The notes under the pieces were generated by a model. It worked only from the letters and a program-made list of their open reading frames with translations. It made no database searches and had not been told where the DNA came from. DNA of 64,000 nucleotides, taken from contig JAUMWN010000004.1 of assembly GCA_030529625.1 (NCBI GenBank), positions 1 to 64,000 of the forward strand, read 5' to 3'. Source of the DNA: Coriobacteriales bacterium (GTDB taxonomy: Bacteria; Actinomycetota; Coriobacteriia; Coriobacteriales; Atopobiaceae). Below are positions 26,401 to 34,975 of the stretch, piece after piece. Numbering within the stretch: position 1 is the first letter of the stretch; every line of letters starts with the position of its first letter. A program made the position numbers and the translations under genes.

Positions 26401-27785
26401 TTAAGGATCCACCTAAAGTAGAAGAAGCCTATAACGGTCCACACCATAAAGAGGATGTACGTCTCGGTCTCCAGCGTGTAGTCCGAGAACAGGTTGGGGA
26501 AGAGCAGGTAGATAACAAAGAGCAGCATTACCACAAAGCCAACGACGCCCGTGATCATTTCTCGGGTGTTCTTGAGCTTCTTCGCCATCTTAAAGGTCGC
26601 CGCCGACACGAAGCCGTACAGCATGGTGGCACCAAGCGTGGTTACGTCCACGTTCCAGCCGATTGCCGTGCGGCCCACGAAGGCTATGGGGATGCTTATT
26701 ACGGCAATCAGGAGCATGGCGTTCGCGGGAACGTCTATGTCGTTGAGATGGGCAAAGGGGCTGGGCAGGATATCGTCGCGCGCGGCGGCGTAGCATAGCC
26801 TGCTCAAGGCGCGCAGGTTGCCAATCAGGCTGGTAAGGACCAGCGACAGTAGCGAGGCCATGAGTATGCCTACGCCAACGTCGCCCAGGTAGTAATGCGC
26901 GGCGTAGAAGGCGGGCAGGCCCTCGATGCCGGAGTAGTTCCCCAGGTTTTGGATGTAGTCCAGCCAGTTGGCGCAGCCCGCCGGGAAGGCGGTAACGCTC
27001 AGCAGCGTCACAAAGACGTACAGGGCCGTGGAGACGAGTACGGATAGCACAAGGATGCGATAGAGCCTGTCTTTTTTAAAATTGAACTCCTCCGCAGAAT
27101 GGGTGATGCCCTCAAAGCCAATAAGCGCCCAGGGCGAGATAAACGTAATGCGAATCACTTGCGACAGCACGTTCTTGTCGGGCACGAACGCAGGGGCCAT
27201 GCTGCCCTTATGGCCAAAGATTGCGACGCCAAAGCAGATGGTAATTCCTATTAAGAATATAAAGACCATAACGGTAGCCGCGTGGGCCACAATTTTCTTG
27301 CTGCGCATGCACAAGGCGGTTATCGCAAAGATGGCCACCAGCGTGAGCAGCGCCTCGCCCAGGTAGATCTCGTAGCCAAACACGTTGAACAGGTGCACGA
27401 ACCTAAACATGTCCCCAATAAAGAACTTGGAGAACAGCGGCAGACTCGTCGCGTTCGCCCAGAATATGGAGATGTAGGTAAGGCTGAGGTACCAAAACAC
27501 CAGGAACGCGCGGTCGTAGCCAAAGATCTCCTTAATGTAGGTGTAGGCACCACCTGCGCGGGGGTAATGTTTGGACAGGTAGAAGAAGTTGCGGCACATG
27601 AGCAGCATGAGGACCGTGCCAACGAGTAGTCCGATTGTGGTGCCCGCAGGCCCGGCCTGCTTGAGGTAGGTGCTGCTGGTAACGACCAGGGACCCCCAGC
27701 CAACGGCCGCGCCCACCGACAACGCCCATGCCGCGACCGGAGAGAGATACGACTTTAAACCAACTTCTGGCTTGTTCTTGGTCAT
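23436..27785 (-). CDS. Amino-acid-permease / GGDEF / REC / GGDEF-like / EAL fusion protein
   Basis: 1449 residues from ATG 27785 (AGGG 5 bp upstream). Order, numbered from an ATG four codons earlier: APC-superfamily permease with about 12 membrane segments (15-495; VAAWALSVGAAVGWGSLV, YPRAGGAYTYIKE, GFEGITHSAEE); extracytoplasmic loop (497-545) and a further TM; GGDEF with an intact RIGGDEF (585-740) but no RxxD inhibitory site; response-regulator receiver with LLDLLMP phospho-Asp (767-885); a second GGDEF with SGDTF (~895-1060); EAL with EALVRW, VNVS, VTES, DDFG, KLD, AEGVE and QGYYF, all catalytic residues kept (~1065-1310); a PAS-like tail. Probably couples solute sensing to cyclic-di-GMP turnover. 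Confidence 0.93.
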   Translation of the reverse strand: MTKNKPEVGLKSYLSPVAAWALSVGAAVGWGSLVVTSSTYLKQAGPAGTTIGLLVGTVLMLLMCRNFFYLSKHYPRAGGAYTYIKEIFGYDRAFLVFWYLSLTYISIFWANATSLPLFSKFFIGDMFRFVHLFNVFGYEIYLGEALLTLVAIFAITALCMRSKKIVAHAATVMVFIFLIGITICFGVAIFGHKGSMAPAFVPDKNVLSQVIRITFISPWALIGFEGITHSAEEFNFKKDRLYRILVLSVLVSTALYVFVTLLSVTAFPAGCANWLDYIQNLGNYSGIEGLPAFYAAHYYLGDVGVGILMASLLSLVLTSLIGNLRALSRLCYAAARDDILPSPFAHLNDIDVPANAMLLIAVISIPIAFVGRTAIGWNVDVTTLGATMLYGFVSAATFKMAKKLKNTREMITGVVGFVVMLLFVIYLLFPNLFSDYTLETETYILFMVWTVIGFFYFRWILKYDEARRFGKAIIVWISLLALVVFMAMIWSGRVDEQSTNEAIFTVQQYFHGQAEAVFQTLSEDAFIQGQLEHIHSVDTTNTLLISVLFALALGAMLINHLSMEKWEKKAEAERDAAKATAYRDSLTGAKSKHAYLLKEQGLNDAIDKGEAKDFAVVVCDVNGLKVINDTLGHKAGDEYIRQAFLMICDIFQHSPVFRIGGDEFVVILTGRDYIIRKELVLALHDRSIEHIGSDEVVVSGGLAEFDPAEDPNLHSVFERADGRMYEEKKLLKGLGSFTREDAEEAADIMPVLNDEQGFASKRHILIVEDEDVNLMILGQMLEETDYELLYATDGIEALEEIRKHMGEIAIVLLDLLMPRMSGIEVLKVMKEEAELADVPVIVMTADQSAEVECLEIGAMDFIPKPYPTWEIVRARVNRCIELSQKRSIIESTERDPLTGLYNLSYFMNYVRMYDRHYTDMPMDAIVLDVNNFHMLNERFGNQYGDSVLAHIGDSVRTLSREVGGVSCRHSGDTFFVYCPHRDDYDDMLAKVTAGLGQDESTTTRVRLRMGVYSNAEKDLEIERRFDYAKTASNTVRGGFGRAVGIYDAEMHDAELYRERLLDDFKPSLENNHFAVHFQPKYDIRPDKPVLSSAEALVRWNHPELGMINPGVFIPLLEDNGLILDLDMFVWREAAARIRDWKDRFGYSVPVSVNVSRIDMLMPNLKSIFTEILDEYDLNPEDLMLEVTESAYTEDAEQVISTARELRGMGMGFRIEMDDFGTGYSSLGMLTHLPIDVLKLDMSFVRSAFGETRDVRMIELIIDIADYLHVPVVAEGVETEEQYLVLKAMGCDYVQGYYFSRPVPAEEFDRFLTERGEQGVEIAPAVRRMYMSISNALTSDFESIFYVDVVTAHFLEFYSGQDGDLQIRPGGTDFFGEARERLLSYVYEEDVDRLREVLSKASLIRWVSQEETSEIAFRRLKNGVPEPYILQTIRTRSSDDHHIVIGVRPE

Positions 27786-27913
27786 CCGGTCCCTCATTCA
27801 TACTGTATTTAATCGCGAGATGCCTATTAACTTATCAGTATATCGGTTTAGCCACGCCGGCCCTGCGGCAGTTTGCCTCACATGGCTGTACGGTAGCTAG
27901 GCTGGAGGTGATG

Positions 27914-27965
27914 CCGCGCTCGGGGGACAGTCCCCTGCGCACAGGGGACTGTCCCCCGAGCGCGG
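27914..27965. repeat. Perfect 24-bp-arm palindrome in a divergent promoter region
   Basis: Arms CCGCGCTCGGGGGACAGTCC... with a CGCA loop. Exact cores GGGGACAGTCCCC (27923-27935) and GGGGACTGTCCCC (27944-27956). It lies 50 bp upstream of the MATE gene and about 130 bp from the divergent permease fusion, so terminator function is not obvious here. Confidence 0.9.
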
Positions 27966-28014
27966 GCAGTGCTATGATTTCCACTGGATTTGGCCGCACA
28001 GGTGATGAGACAGC

Positions 28015-29784
28015 ATGAGCACAAAGACAGAGCATCCAAGCGACGGGGTATCCCGCAACCCCATGCTCATTCGAAGAGAGACGGGCAAGATGGCCCTCAC
28101 CTACGTGGGTGGCTCGGTGTGCGCGTCTTTGGTGACCATCATCGACACGCTCATAGCGGGCGTAAGCATTGGGTCGGAGGCCCTTGCGGCAATCTCGGTC
28201 GCGGCTCCCCTGCTCATGATCGCGCAGATCCTGCACTGCCTGCTGGGCTATGGCATCGACAAGCTCATGATTCGCTCAATTGGCGAAGGAAAGCGGGAGG
28301 AGGCCAACCGAATCTTTGCCGCAATCCTTGCGGCGGTGGTGGTCGTCTTTGTGGTCGTGTATGCCGCACTGCTCCTGTTCGAGCGTCCGCTGCTCCAACT
28401 CATCCTGAGCGACCAGTCACTGACGGACACGGTGATCGACTACACCTGGCCCCTCTTTCTTGCGTCGCCTGCCATCGAGACGTTCCTGTGCATCGAGCGG
28501 GCCTTTCGCGTTGACGGAAGGGCGAGGCTGTTCTCGGCACGCGGCATCGTTACCAACATCGCAAACATCGCGTTTGACGTGTTGCTGGTAACCATCTTGG
28601 GCCTGGGCGTGAACGGTCTGGCCTGGGCATCGGTAATCAGCACCGTGATTGGGTACATGGTCACGCTCAGCCACTTCTTTAGCAAGAAGCGGACGGTCTC
28701 GCCGGACTTCTCGGTGCTCTCGTGCAAAGAGGAGCTGCTGTCCTACGTAAAACGCGACATACGCCTGGGAAGCACCGCGACGCTTGACGAGGTGCTCAGC
28801 ACTGTGGCGCTGAGCGTGCAGACGGCAGCCATTGGCCTCATTGGCGGGACGGGCGGTCTTGCCATGTGGACGGTGTACAAGTCGCTAAAGGGAGTCGCGC
28901 AGTCCGTGGGCGAGGGGGCCTCGGCAAGCGTGAGCGTGCACGCGGGCCTGCTGTACGGTCAGGAGGACTACGATGGCGTGAGGTTTTGCATTAAAGAAGG
29001 TCTAGCCATTGCCATGGTCCTTTCTGCGGTGGAGTCGGTAATCGTCCTTATCTTTGCCCAGCAGATCGCCTCCTTGTATGGCGTTGACTCCCAGTACCTC
29101 GTATCCTGTGCCGTGAGCCTGCGCATTGGCTGCGCGGCCTTTATAGTCGTCTCAACCATTACGGTCTTTAATGCATACCTGTCGTCTGTGGGCAAGGTAG
29201 ATCTTGCAAACCGCCTGGTAATGCTGGAGTACGGCCTTATTGTCGTGGCCGTCGCCGTTGGGTACTCCATGGGCCTGTGGGGCTTTCTTGCCTGCTACGT
29301 GGTTGCGATTTGGATCGTGACGCTGGTCTATGCCGTTGTGACCATACGCGACCGGTATTGGTTCGTCCCAGAGCAGAGCCCGGAGTCAATCGCAACCTAC
29401 TCGATCCGGCTGACACCAGACCAGATTACCGCCCTAACCACGAGCATAGACAGCGACCTTGCAGCCATTGGCGAGACGGCGTCCTTTGCCTCTAGGGTTG
29501 CGTTGGTCGTGGAGGACAGCACGTGCCTGACCCTGCGATACAACGCGGAGGCGGACGTTCGCATGGACTTGGAGATAAAGCGCCATGAGGACGGGGTGTG
29601 CCTGCTGGCCCTCGACGACGGAAAGCCCTACAACGCGCTCGCCCAGATAGTCCAGCAAAGCGAGGACCGGTTGGATATGCTGGAGGTGTCTGTGGTGAGG
29701 GCCTTTACCAGCAACATGAGCTACAACCGGGCACTGGACATCAATCAGTCGTCGCTGGTCGTGAGGCGGCCGGCAAAGGCGTGA
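28015..29784 (+). CDS. MATE-family transporter with a C-terminal RsbW-like ATPase-fold domain
   Basis: 589 residues. Residues ~20-450 are the 12-helix MATE exporter fold (TGKMALTYVGGSVCASLVTIIDTLIAG at the start). The C-terminal ~130 residues begin YSIRLTPDQITALTTSIDSDL and contain VALVVEDSTCLTLRYN and LALDDGKPYNAL, which line up with the N-box and G-box of RsbW-type HATPase domains, but the ATP-binding residues look weakened. The transported substrate is unknown. Divergent from the permease fusion and possibly in the same signalling context. Confidence 0.82.
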   Translation: MSTKTEHPSDGVSRNPMLIRRETGKMALTYVGGSVCASLVTIIDTLIAGVSIGSEALAAISVAAPLLMIAQILHCLLGYGIDKLMIRSIGEGKREEANRIFAAILAAVVVVFVVVYAALLLFERPLLQLILSDQSLTDTVIDYTWPLFLASPAIETFLCIERAFRVDGRARLFSARGIVTNIANIAFDVLLVTILGLGVNGLAWASVISTVIGYMVTLSHFFSKKRTVSPDFSVLSCKEELLSYVKRDIRLGSTATLDEVLSTVALSVQTAAIGLIGGTGGLAMWTVYKSLKGVAQSVGEGASASVSVHAGLLYGQEDYDGVRFCIKEGLAIAMVLSAVESVIVLIFAQQIASLYGVDSQYLVSCAVSLRIGCAAFIVVSTITVFNAYLSSVGKVDLANRLVMLEYGLIVVAVAVGYSMGLWGFLACYVVAIWIVTLVYAVVTIRDRYWFVPEQSPESIATYSIRLTPDQITALTTSIDSDLAAIGETASFASRVALVVEDSTCLTLRYNAEADVRMDLEIKRHEDGVCLLALDDGKPYNALAQIVQQSEDRLDMLEVSVVRAFTSNMSYNRALDINQSSLVVRRPAKA

Positions 29785-29943
29785 GGGTGCATTGGGGCTG
29801 GGGCTGTCCGCAAGGGGCCTCTTCTCGGCAAACGCACGGCGCAGATGTGCTGTATGCAAGGTCCATGCTGCTGTGTCCAACTCAAAGGATTGCCAGTCTC
29901 ACAATACTATCTATTCTGTGGCATGTTCGTCAGAAATATCATG

Positions 29944-29963
29944 GTATTATGTGTGCATAATAC
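29944..29963 (+). promoter_or_regulatory. Dyad operator-like site before the DUF4143 ATPase
   Basis: GTATTATGTGTGCATAATAC: perfect 8-bp arms, 4-base spacer, 26 bp before the start codon. It overlaps AT-rich -10-like sequence, so it may be a repressor site. Confidence 0.5.
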
Positions 29964-29989
29964 ACATAAATGGAAGTTTTGGAGACGCA

Positions 29990-31330
29990 ATGCACCGGGA
30001 CATTCTGAATGACCTAGAAGAATGGAAGGCGTCATCCCATCGCAAGCCGCTCATGCTCAAGGGCGCTCGACAGGTGGGAAAGACATGGTCGCTCAAGGAG
30101 TTCGGCGCTCGGTCTTACCAGAACGTGGCATATTTCTCGCTCGAGCGCATCGACCGAGACACGCCGAGCGAATGGGCCGAGTTCTTCCAGACGACGAGGG
30201 ATCCCCATCGCATCGTGGCCAACCTTTCCTTGGCAAGCGGCTTTGTTATACGACCAAAGACGACACTCCTCATTCTCGACGAGATACAGGACTGTCCCGC
30301 AGCCATTGGCGCACTCAAGGCGTTTTGCGAAGATGCACCAGAGTATCACGTGGCAACTGCGGGCTCCCTTTTGGGGGTCGCCCTTTCACGCGACAAGGGT
30401 TCGTTTCCCGTGGGCAAGGTAACCTTTATGGACATGCAGCCACTCACCTTCTCTGAGTTCCTGCGGGCAGACGGAGCAAGCAACCTTGCCGACTGGTGCC
30501 AAGACGTGCATGCTAGCGAAGGCGTGCCCTCAATGATTTCCGCACGGCTCGCCGAAGAGCTACAACGCTACTTCGTGGTGGGCGGCATGCCCGAGGCGGT
30601 CAAGCGCTGGAGCGAGACGAGTGACGTTGGGCAGGTAGACCGCGTGCTGGCCGACCTGCTTGACTCCTACGATCGTGACTTTGCGAAGCACGGGGGAGTC
30701 GCGATGTACGCGAAGCTCTCGCGCGTGTGGCGCTCGCTTCCCACGCACTTGGCACGCGAGAACAAGAAGTTCGTCTACGGGCAGGTTCGGGAGGGAGCTC
30801 GCGCACGAGAATACGAGGATGCCATAGAATGGCTCGCGAGCGCCGGACTCGTGCGCAAGGTGGTGCGCAGCAAGGCACCATCTATACCCCTCTCGTCAAA
30901 CGACGATGAAGCCGCCTTCAAGCTCTACTGTCTTGACGTGGGCCTCCTGCGTGCGATGGCCCACTTGCCCGCAACTGCCTTTGGACGCACCGACGAGCTG
31001 TTCTCGCAGTTTAAGGGAGGCTTCGCGGAGAGCTACGTCGCGCAGACTCTGGCGGGGCAGTTCGCAGCGCCTGTTCGCTATTGGACCAACGCCAAGCCCA
31101 GGCACGAGGTGGACTTTATTGTACAGGCGGGCGAACAAGTGGTGCCCATCGAGGTCAAGTCGGGAGAGAATGTGCGTGCATCCTCGCTTCGCTACTATGG
31201 ACGCAAGTACCCAGAGGCAACGCCGCTTCGCGTACGCTGCTCGCTCTTGGGCCTTCGGCAAGATAACGATATGCTCAACGTCCCCTTGTACCTTGCCGAC
31301 CATATGGCAAGGCTCATTGGGGAGAGGTGA
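29990..31330 (+). CDS. AAA_14/DUF4143 family ATPase
   Basis: 446 residues from MHRDILNDLEEWKASSHRKP, with GGAG 6 bp upstream. Walker A LKGARQVGKTWSLKEFG, Walker B LLILDEIQDCP, sensor-like TAGSLLGVALS, then the winged-helix middle and a C-terminal nuclease-like DUF4143 domain with the RHEVDFIVQ...VVPIEVKSGENV motif (D...E.K). These are common accessory-region ATPases of unknown role, often placed near toxin-antitoxin or phase-variable loci. Confidence 0.93.
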   Translation: MHRDILNDLEEWKASSHRKPLMLKGARQVGKTWSLKEFGARSYQNVAYFSLERIDRDTPSEWAEFFQTTRDPHRIVANLSLASGFVIRPKTTLLILDEIQDCPAAIGALKAFCEDAPEYHVATAGSLLGVALSRDKGSFPVGKVTFMDMQPLTFSEFLRADGASNLADWCQDVHASEGVPSMISARLAEELQRYFVVGGMPEAVKRWSETSDVGQVDRVLADLLDSYDRDFAKHGGVAMYAKLSRVWRSLPTHLARENKKFVYGQVREGARAREYEDAIEWLASAGLVRKVVRSKAPSIPLSSNDDEAAFKLYCLDVGLLRAMAHLPATAFGRTDELFSQFKGGFAESYVAQTLAGQFAAPVRYWTNAKPRHEVDFIVQAGEQVVPIEVKSGENVRASSLRYYGRKYPEATPLRVRCSLLGLRQDNDMLNVPLYLADHMARLIGER

Positions 31331-31332
31331 GC

Positions 31333-31376
31333 GGAACACGGGAGACATACCTCGAAGAGGTGTGTTCCCGTGTCCC
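31333..31376. repeat. Diverged copy of the 5572-5620 palindrome
   Basis: GGAACACGGGAGACATACCTC pairs imperfectly with GAGGTGTGTTCCCGTGTCCC. Its sequence parallels the palindrome after glmM, but the apex differs (CGAAGAGG). Confidence 0.7.
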
Positions 31377-31390
31377 GTCATCCTAGAGGA

Positions 31391-31614
31391 TCTGCTGCAA
31401 AGTGCAGCGGTGCACAGGCGGGACGCGGGCGTTTGCCGTAATCTGCACTGGTGCATAGATGAGAAGACCAAATCTGCTGCAAAGTGCATCGGTGCACAGA
31501 TTTTGCTATGCACCGCTGCACATTACAGCAGATTTGGGGGCACGACCCATGCACCAGTGCACTTCTCAGCAAACGCAAGGGCAAGACCTATGCACCGGTG
31601 CATTTCTCAGCAAG
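31391..31614. repeat. Array of six TGCA-N4-TGCA units with 41-bp period and a central inversion
   Basis: The 12-mers start at 31403, 31444, 31485, 31509, 31550 and 31591, so spacing is 41, 41, 24, 41, 41. The first three read TGCA(G/C/T)(C/T)GGTGCA and the last three are reverse-oriented. Each unit carries a related flank (TCTGCTGCAAAG or TTGCTGAGAA). The central two form a 30-bp imperfect stem (31470-31499 with 31506-31535) around ATTTTG. The array lies between convergent genes. Function unknown. Confidence 0.9.
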
Positions 31615-31667
31615 TCCTATGCGGACACCCCCGCGCGGACACGGGGGAACCGTCCCCCCAAACGCGG

Positions 31668-34605
31668 CTACCACTGCTTGCGGGTAACGAAGTAGAGCGT
31701 CGCCGCGCACACAAGGCAGAACGCACCGATCACGATGATTGCCAGCCTACCCCCCACCAAGATCAGGCCAGTGAGGATAAAGGGCTTGGCAATGCGCGCG
31801 ACGCTGCGCACCACAAACATGGCACCCGTCGCCCAGCCCAGGGGCACGTTTGCCTTACCCGCCGAGGTTATCCACAGGGGCTTCCATGCGTTGGCGATCT
31901 TTACCAAGAGGCCCACGAGCGCGATGACCACCACGCCCCACACGATCGTGGTATTGAGTGAGAAACACAGGAAGACGACGCCCAACCCCGCGATGGAGTA
32001 GTCGCCTGCACGCCAGTTGCCAATCCGCTTGCTGAGCCGCTCAATCCAGCCAATGCTCACATATACGATGAGCTGGCCAAACAGATACATGTTGTTGATG
32101 TCGGCCTTGGCAAAGCCCAGGTCGGCCGAGAAGAGCGGGAACAGCGTGGACGCATAGCCCGTGACCACCACGCTGGGCAGGATGATGCACAAGGCGATGG
32201 CGAGCGCCACAGGGCTGAGCACGAACTTGCGTATGCGGCGGCGCTCATCGGCAGAGAAGTCGCGGTCGTCCTCGGGCGGCAGTGTGCCTTTGGGAAGCAG
32301 AATGATTGCCATCGTGATTACGGCGAGGCTCACCAGCGCAATCATGATGTAGACGCCCACGTTGCCGAGCCCCTGAGCGGCATAGCCGCCCAACGCCGTG
32401 CCCAGTGCGGCGCTCGAGGTATTGGAGCGCTTGACGCCCGCCTTCGCCAGGTGCTGCTGCTCAGGCGTCACCGCATGGCGGCGCAGCGAGTAGGCGGCAG
32501 TGTAGAGCAGGCCAAAGGGGACGGCAAGCACGAACTTGGCAGCGCAGTACGCCCAAAAGCTGCCAGAGACAACGGAGGCGGCCACCAGGATTGCGCACGC
32601 AAGCATTGCGGTGGCACCACGTGCCATGAGCTTGCGCAGTCCCACTTTGGAGCCGAGCAGGCCATACACGCCTTGTCCCAAAGCTTGGCCAACGCCCAAC
32701 ATGACGGCGGGCACGGTTACGAGTGCGGTCACGTCTCCCATGCCGGCCGCCACGAGCATCTCCCTGGCAATGAGGGTACTCATAACGGCGTCGATGCCCG
32801 CAAGCATCATGGTCGTAAGCGCAAAGGGCCGTGCCAACGCCGAAACCGCGCCCTTCTCGGCCGTCTGCTGGATGTGACGGTAGCGCAGCACGCACTTGCC
32901 GCACGCCTGCAACTCGGCATAGGTCATGTATATTACGAGGGCGAGTACGAGCAACGCGAGGGTGTTACGCACGAGGTTGGATGCCACCGACGAGGTAAAC
33001 GACTTCATCTTGCTGCCTACCTCAATAACGAAGTCGTTGGAGCCCTCTCCCGTGGCCGGAATGTAGACCGTACGGTACATCGTGTCCTCGTGGCGTGACG
33101 AGCCACGATGCATCTCTTTGCTCGATTCCTCCTTGTTTGCAAAGACCTCCCGCACGTTGGCAATACGATTGGACTCGCTCACCGACTCGCCCCACATGTA
33201 TTCGCCCAGGCCGTCGTCCATGCAGTAGATGCCCTTGTCATCTCTGCCGTACAGGACGTAGTACATGCCAATGCCGTTGTCTTCTGCCGTATCGATGAGG
33301 CCCGAAATCTGGAGGCAGGTAAACTACAAAGTTGGTAGTCTGCTGTGTGGTGAGATCTACCGAATCCCTAAAGACGGTCCTGCTTCCAACGGGCGAAAGG
33401 GCCTCCGAAAACGTCTGCGCGTTGTTCGCAAAATAGTCCGCATAGGCGCCAACCTCTTTGGAGCGTGTCTCGACTTGCGCGCGGTACGTATAGAACGCCG
33501 TATGGCCCAAGGTAAGACCCACCGTAAGCACCACCGCAAACGAGGCCACGGGGCCCGCAACCTGCGAGATGGTGCCCGTCGCAAGCAGTCTCCTCACATG
33601 ACGCACAGCAAGCACGAACAAAAAGACGACGAGGTACGCCGCACACACCCACAGCGACACCACCCTCAGCGATACGCCCACCCGCGGCGTGACCGACCCA
33701 AGGCGGGCGTGGATGTTGCCCGTCGTGTAGTAGACAAGGGCCTCGTTGGCATCGGCATCGAGCAACGTGATGGTATTACCCACAATGCGTATACGCGTGC
33801 AGGAGAGGCCATCAACGATCTTGGTCACCGTGCCGTCATCGGCCACCTCGCACAGGGCATGCGTCGCATCGTCGGTCGCAACGATTTGCCCCGCGTCCGA
33901 TAGCGCCAGCGAGGTAAACAGGTTGTCGCCCTTGTCTGTGACCACAGCCGCACCATCGTCGTTTATCACACCACGCTGGCTCAAAGTCACGATCTTGTTG
34001 AGGGATGGTATATAGGAAGCCGATGCCAAGATGTTGTGGTTGACGGTAGTCGATGTCAACTCGCGTGGCTCTGCGCCATCGGCAAGGAACAGGAACCGAA
34101 CGTCGGTGTGACCGTCGTCCTTCTTGTTCGGACTAGTAACTCACGCCCGCACCCCGCCATCCTGGTCGTCGAGCGAGAGGATGCCCGGCTTTGTACCTTG
34201 GCCTTTTTGCTCGTACACGATGCCCTGCTGTGCGCCGTTCATGCCATAGGCGACCACACGCTCGAGCGCAATCACGTTGCTGTCGGGCTTGTAGCGCATG
34301 CCGGCAACGTACACGCGACCATTGGACACGCACACGTCCGTAACGATCTCGAGCGGTGCCTCAAAGGTCTCGTAGTCTATGCAGGCGTACAATTCGTTGT
34401 TGCCGTCCACAATGAGTACCTTGCGCGCCTGGTCGGTGGCGACGGCCGTGTAGGTACCGTCGGACGAGGCTGCCGTGGGGTGGTCGAGGGCAACCTCGGC
34501 AAAGGGAATCCAAGGCAGCGGTGCGCCAAACGACGCGATGATGGCCACGAGCGAGACGATCGCAAGCAGGTAGAAGGGACCCGGCACGCGTATGCCCTTA
34601 CTCAC
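31668..34605 (-). pseudogene. Broken gene for a membrane sensor fused to an MFS-type transporter
   Basis: From GTG 34605 (VSKGIRVPGPFYLL, GGAGG upstream) the frame encodes a TM and a beta-rich repeat region, then meets an in-frame TGA at 34141-34143. The same frame resumes at once (VTSPNKKDDGHTDVRFLF...) through more sensor, several TMs and an extracytoplasmic domain to VVYLP near 33315. A one-base shift in CCTCCAG then moves the protein to the next frame (QISGLIDTAEDNGIGMYYVLYG), which continues through a TM and a ~12-helix MFS domain (LARPFALTTMMLAGIDAVMSTL...) to 31668. Two independent lesions suggest decay. The MFS half (33266-31668) is intact but lacks a convincing start of its own. Confidence 0.85.
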
Positions 34606-34651
34606 CTTGCACCTCCCCGCCGGCTCCACATGTGCCACCATGGTAGCACGT

Positions 34652-34723
34652 GGGACAAAGGTGACGGGGACGTTTGTCCCGCTTGACGGGATGCAGGACA
34701 AATGTCCCCGTCACCTTTGTCCC
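34652..34723. repeat. 28-bp-arm palindrome with a GTGACGGGGAC core
   Basis: Arms of 28 bp with one G-T pair around a 16-base loop. 27 bases of the left arm recur exactly, as a single arm, at 39239-39265. Confidence 0.9.
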
Positions 34724-34741
34724 GAGACTGGTTCCGCCGCG

Positions 34742-34975
34742 TCACTCGCCCGACTGACGTTGCATACACTCGAGCAGATAATCATCCACAATGGTCGAGG
34801 GCCCGTCGCACCAGAGCTTCGTACTTTCGTCAAACAACCGAGCCGCAGTCTTCGAAGCGAGAAACTCCGCAGCCGCCACGCCAATCTCCACGTTCTCGAT
34901 TAGCGCGATCTCGCGAATGACCATGGAGGCAACGCTGTTCATCGCGGCGCCTATCGTCCCCTCGTTCACATCCAT
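34742..34975 (-). CDS. Small protein of unknown function, DUF3791-like
   Basis: 77 residues starting MDVNEGTIGAAMNSVASMVIREIALIENVEIG, ending SGE. It overlaps the end of the DUF3990 gene by 10 bp, so it should be translated from the same mRNA. The helical pattern and length resemble the DUF3791 protein at the start of the cassette, but similarity is too weak to be certain. Confidence 0.6.
   Translation of the reverse strand: MDVNEGTIGAAMNSVASMVIREIALIENVEIGVAAAEFLASKTAARLFDESTKLWCDGPSTIVDDYLLECMQRQSGE

Noticed and set aside
31391-31614. The 41-bp array as a CRISPR
   Set aside because: Repeats are not identical, half are inverted, spacers are only ~14 bp, and no cas gene is present.
34141-34143. 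In-frame TGA as selenocysteine
   Set aside because: No selenoprotein context or obvious SECIS hairpin follows, and a separate frameshift in the same gene points to decay.
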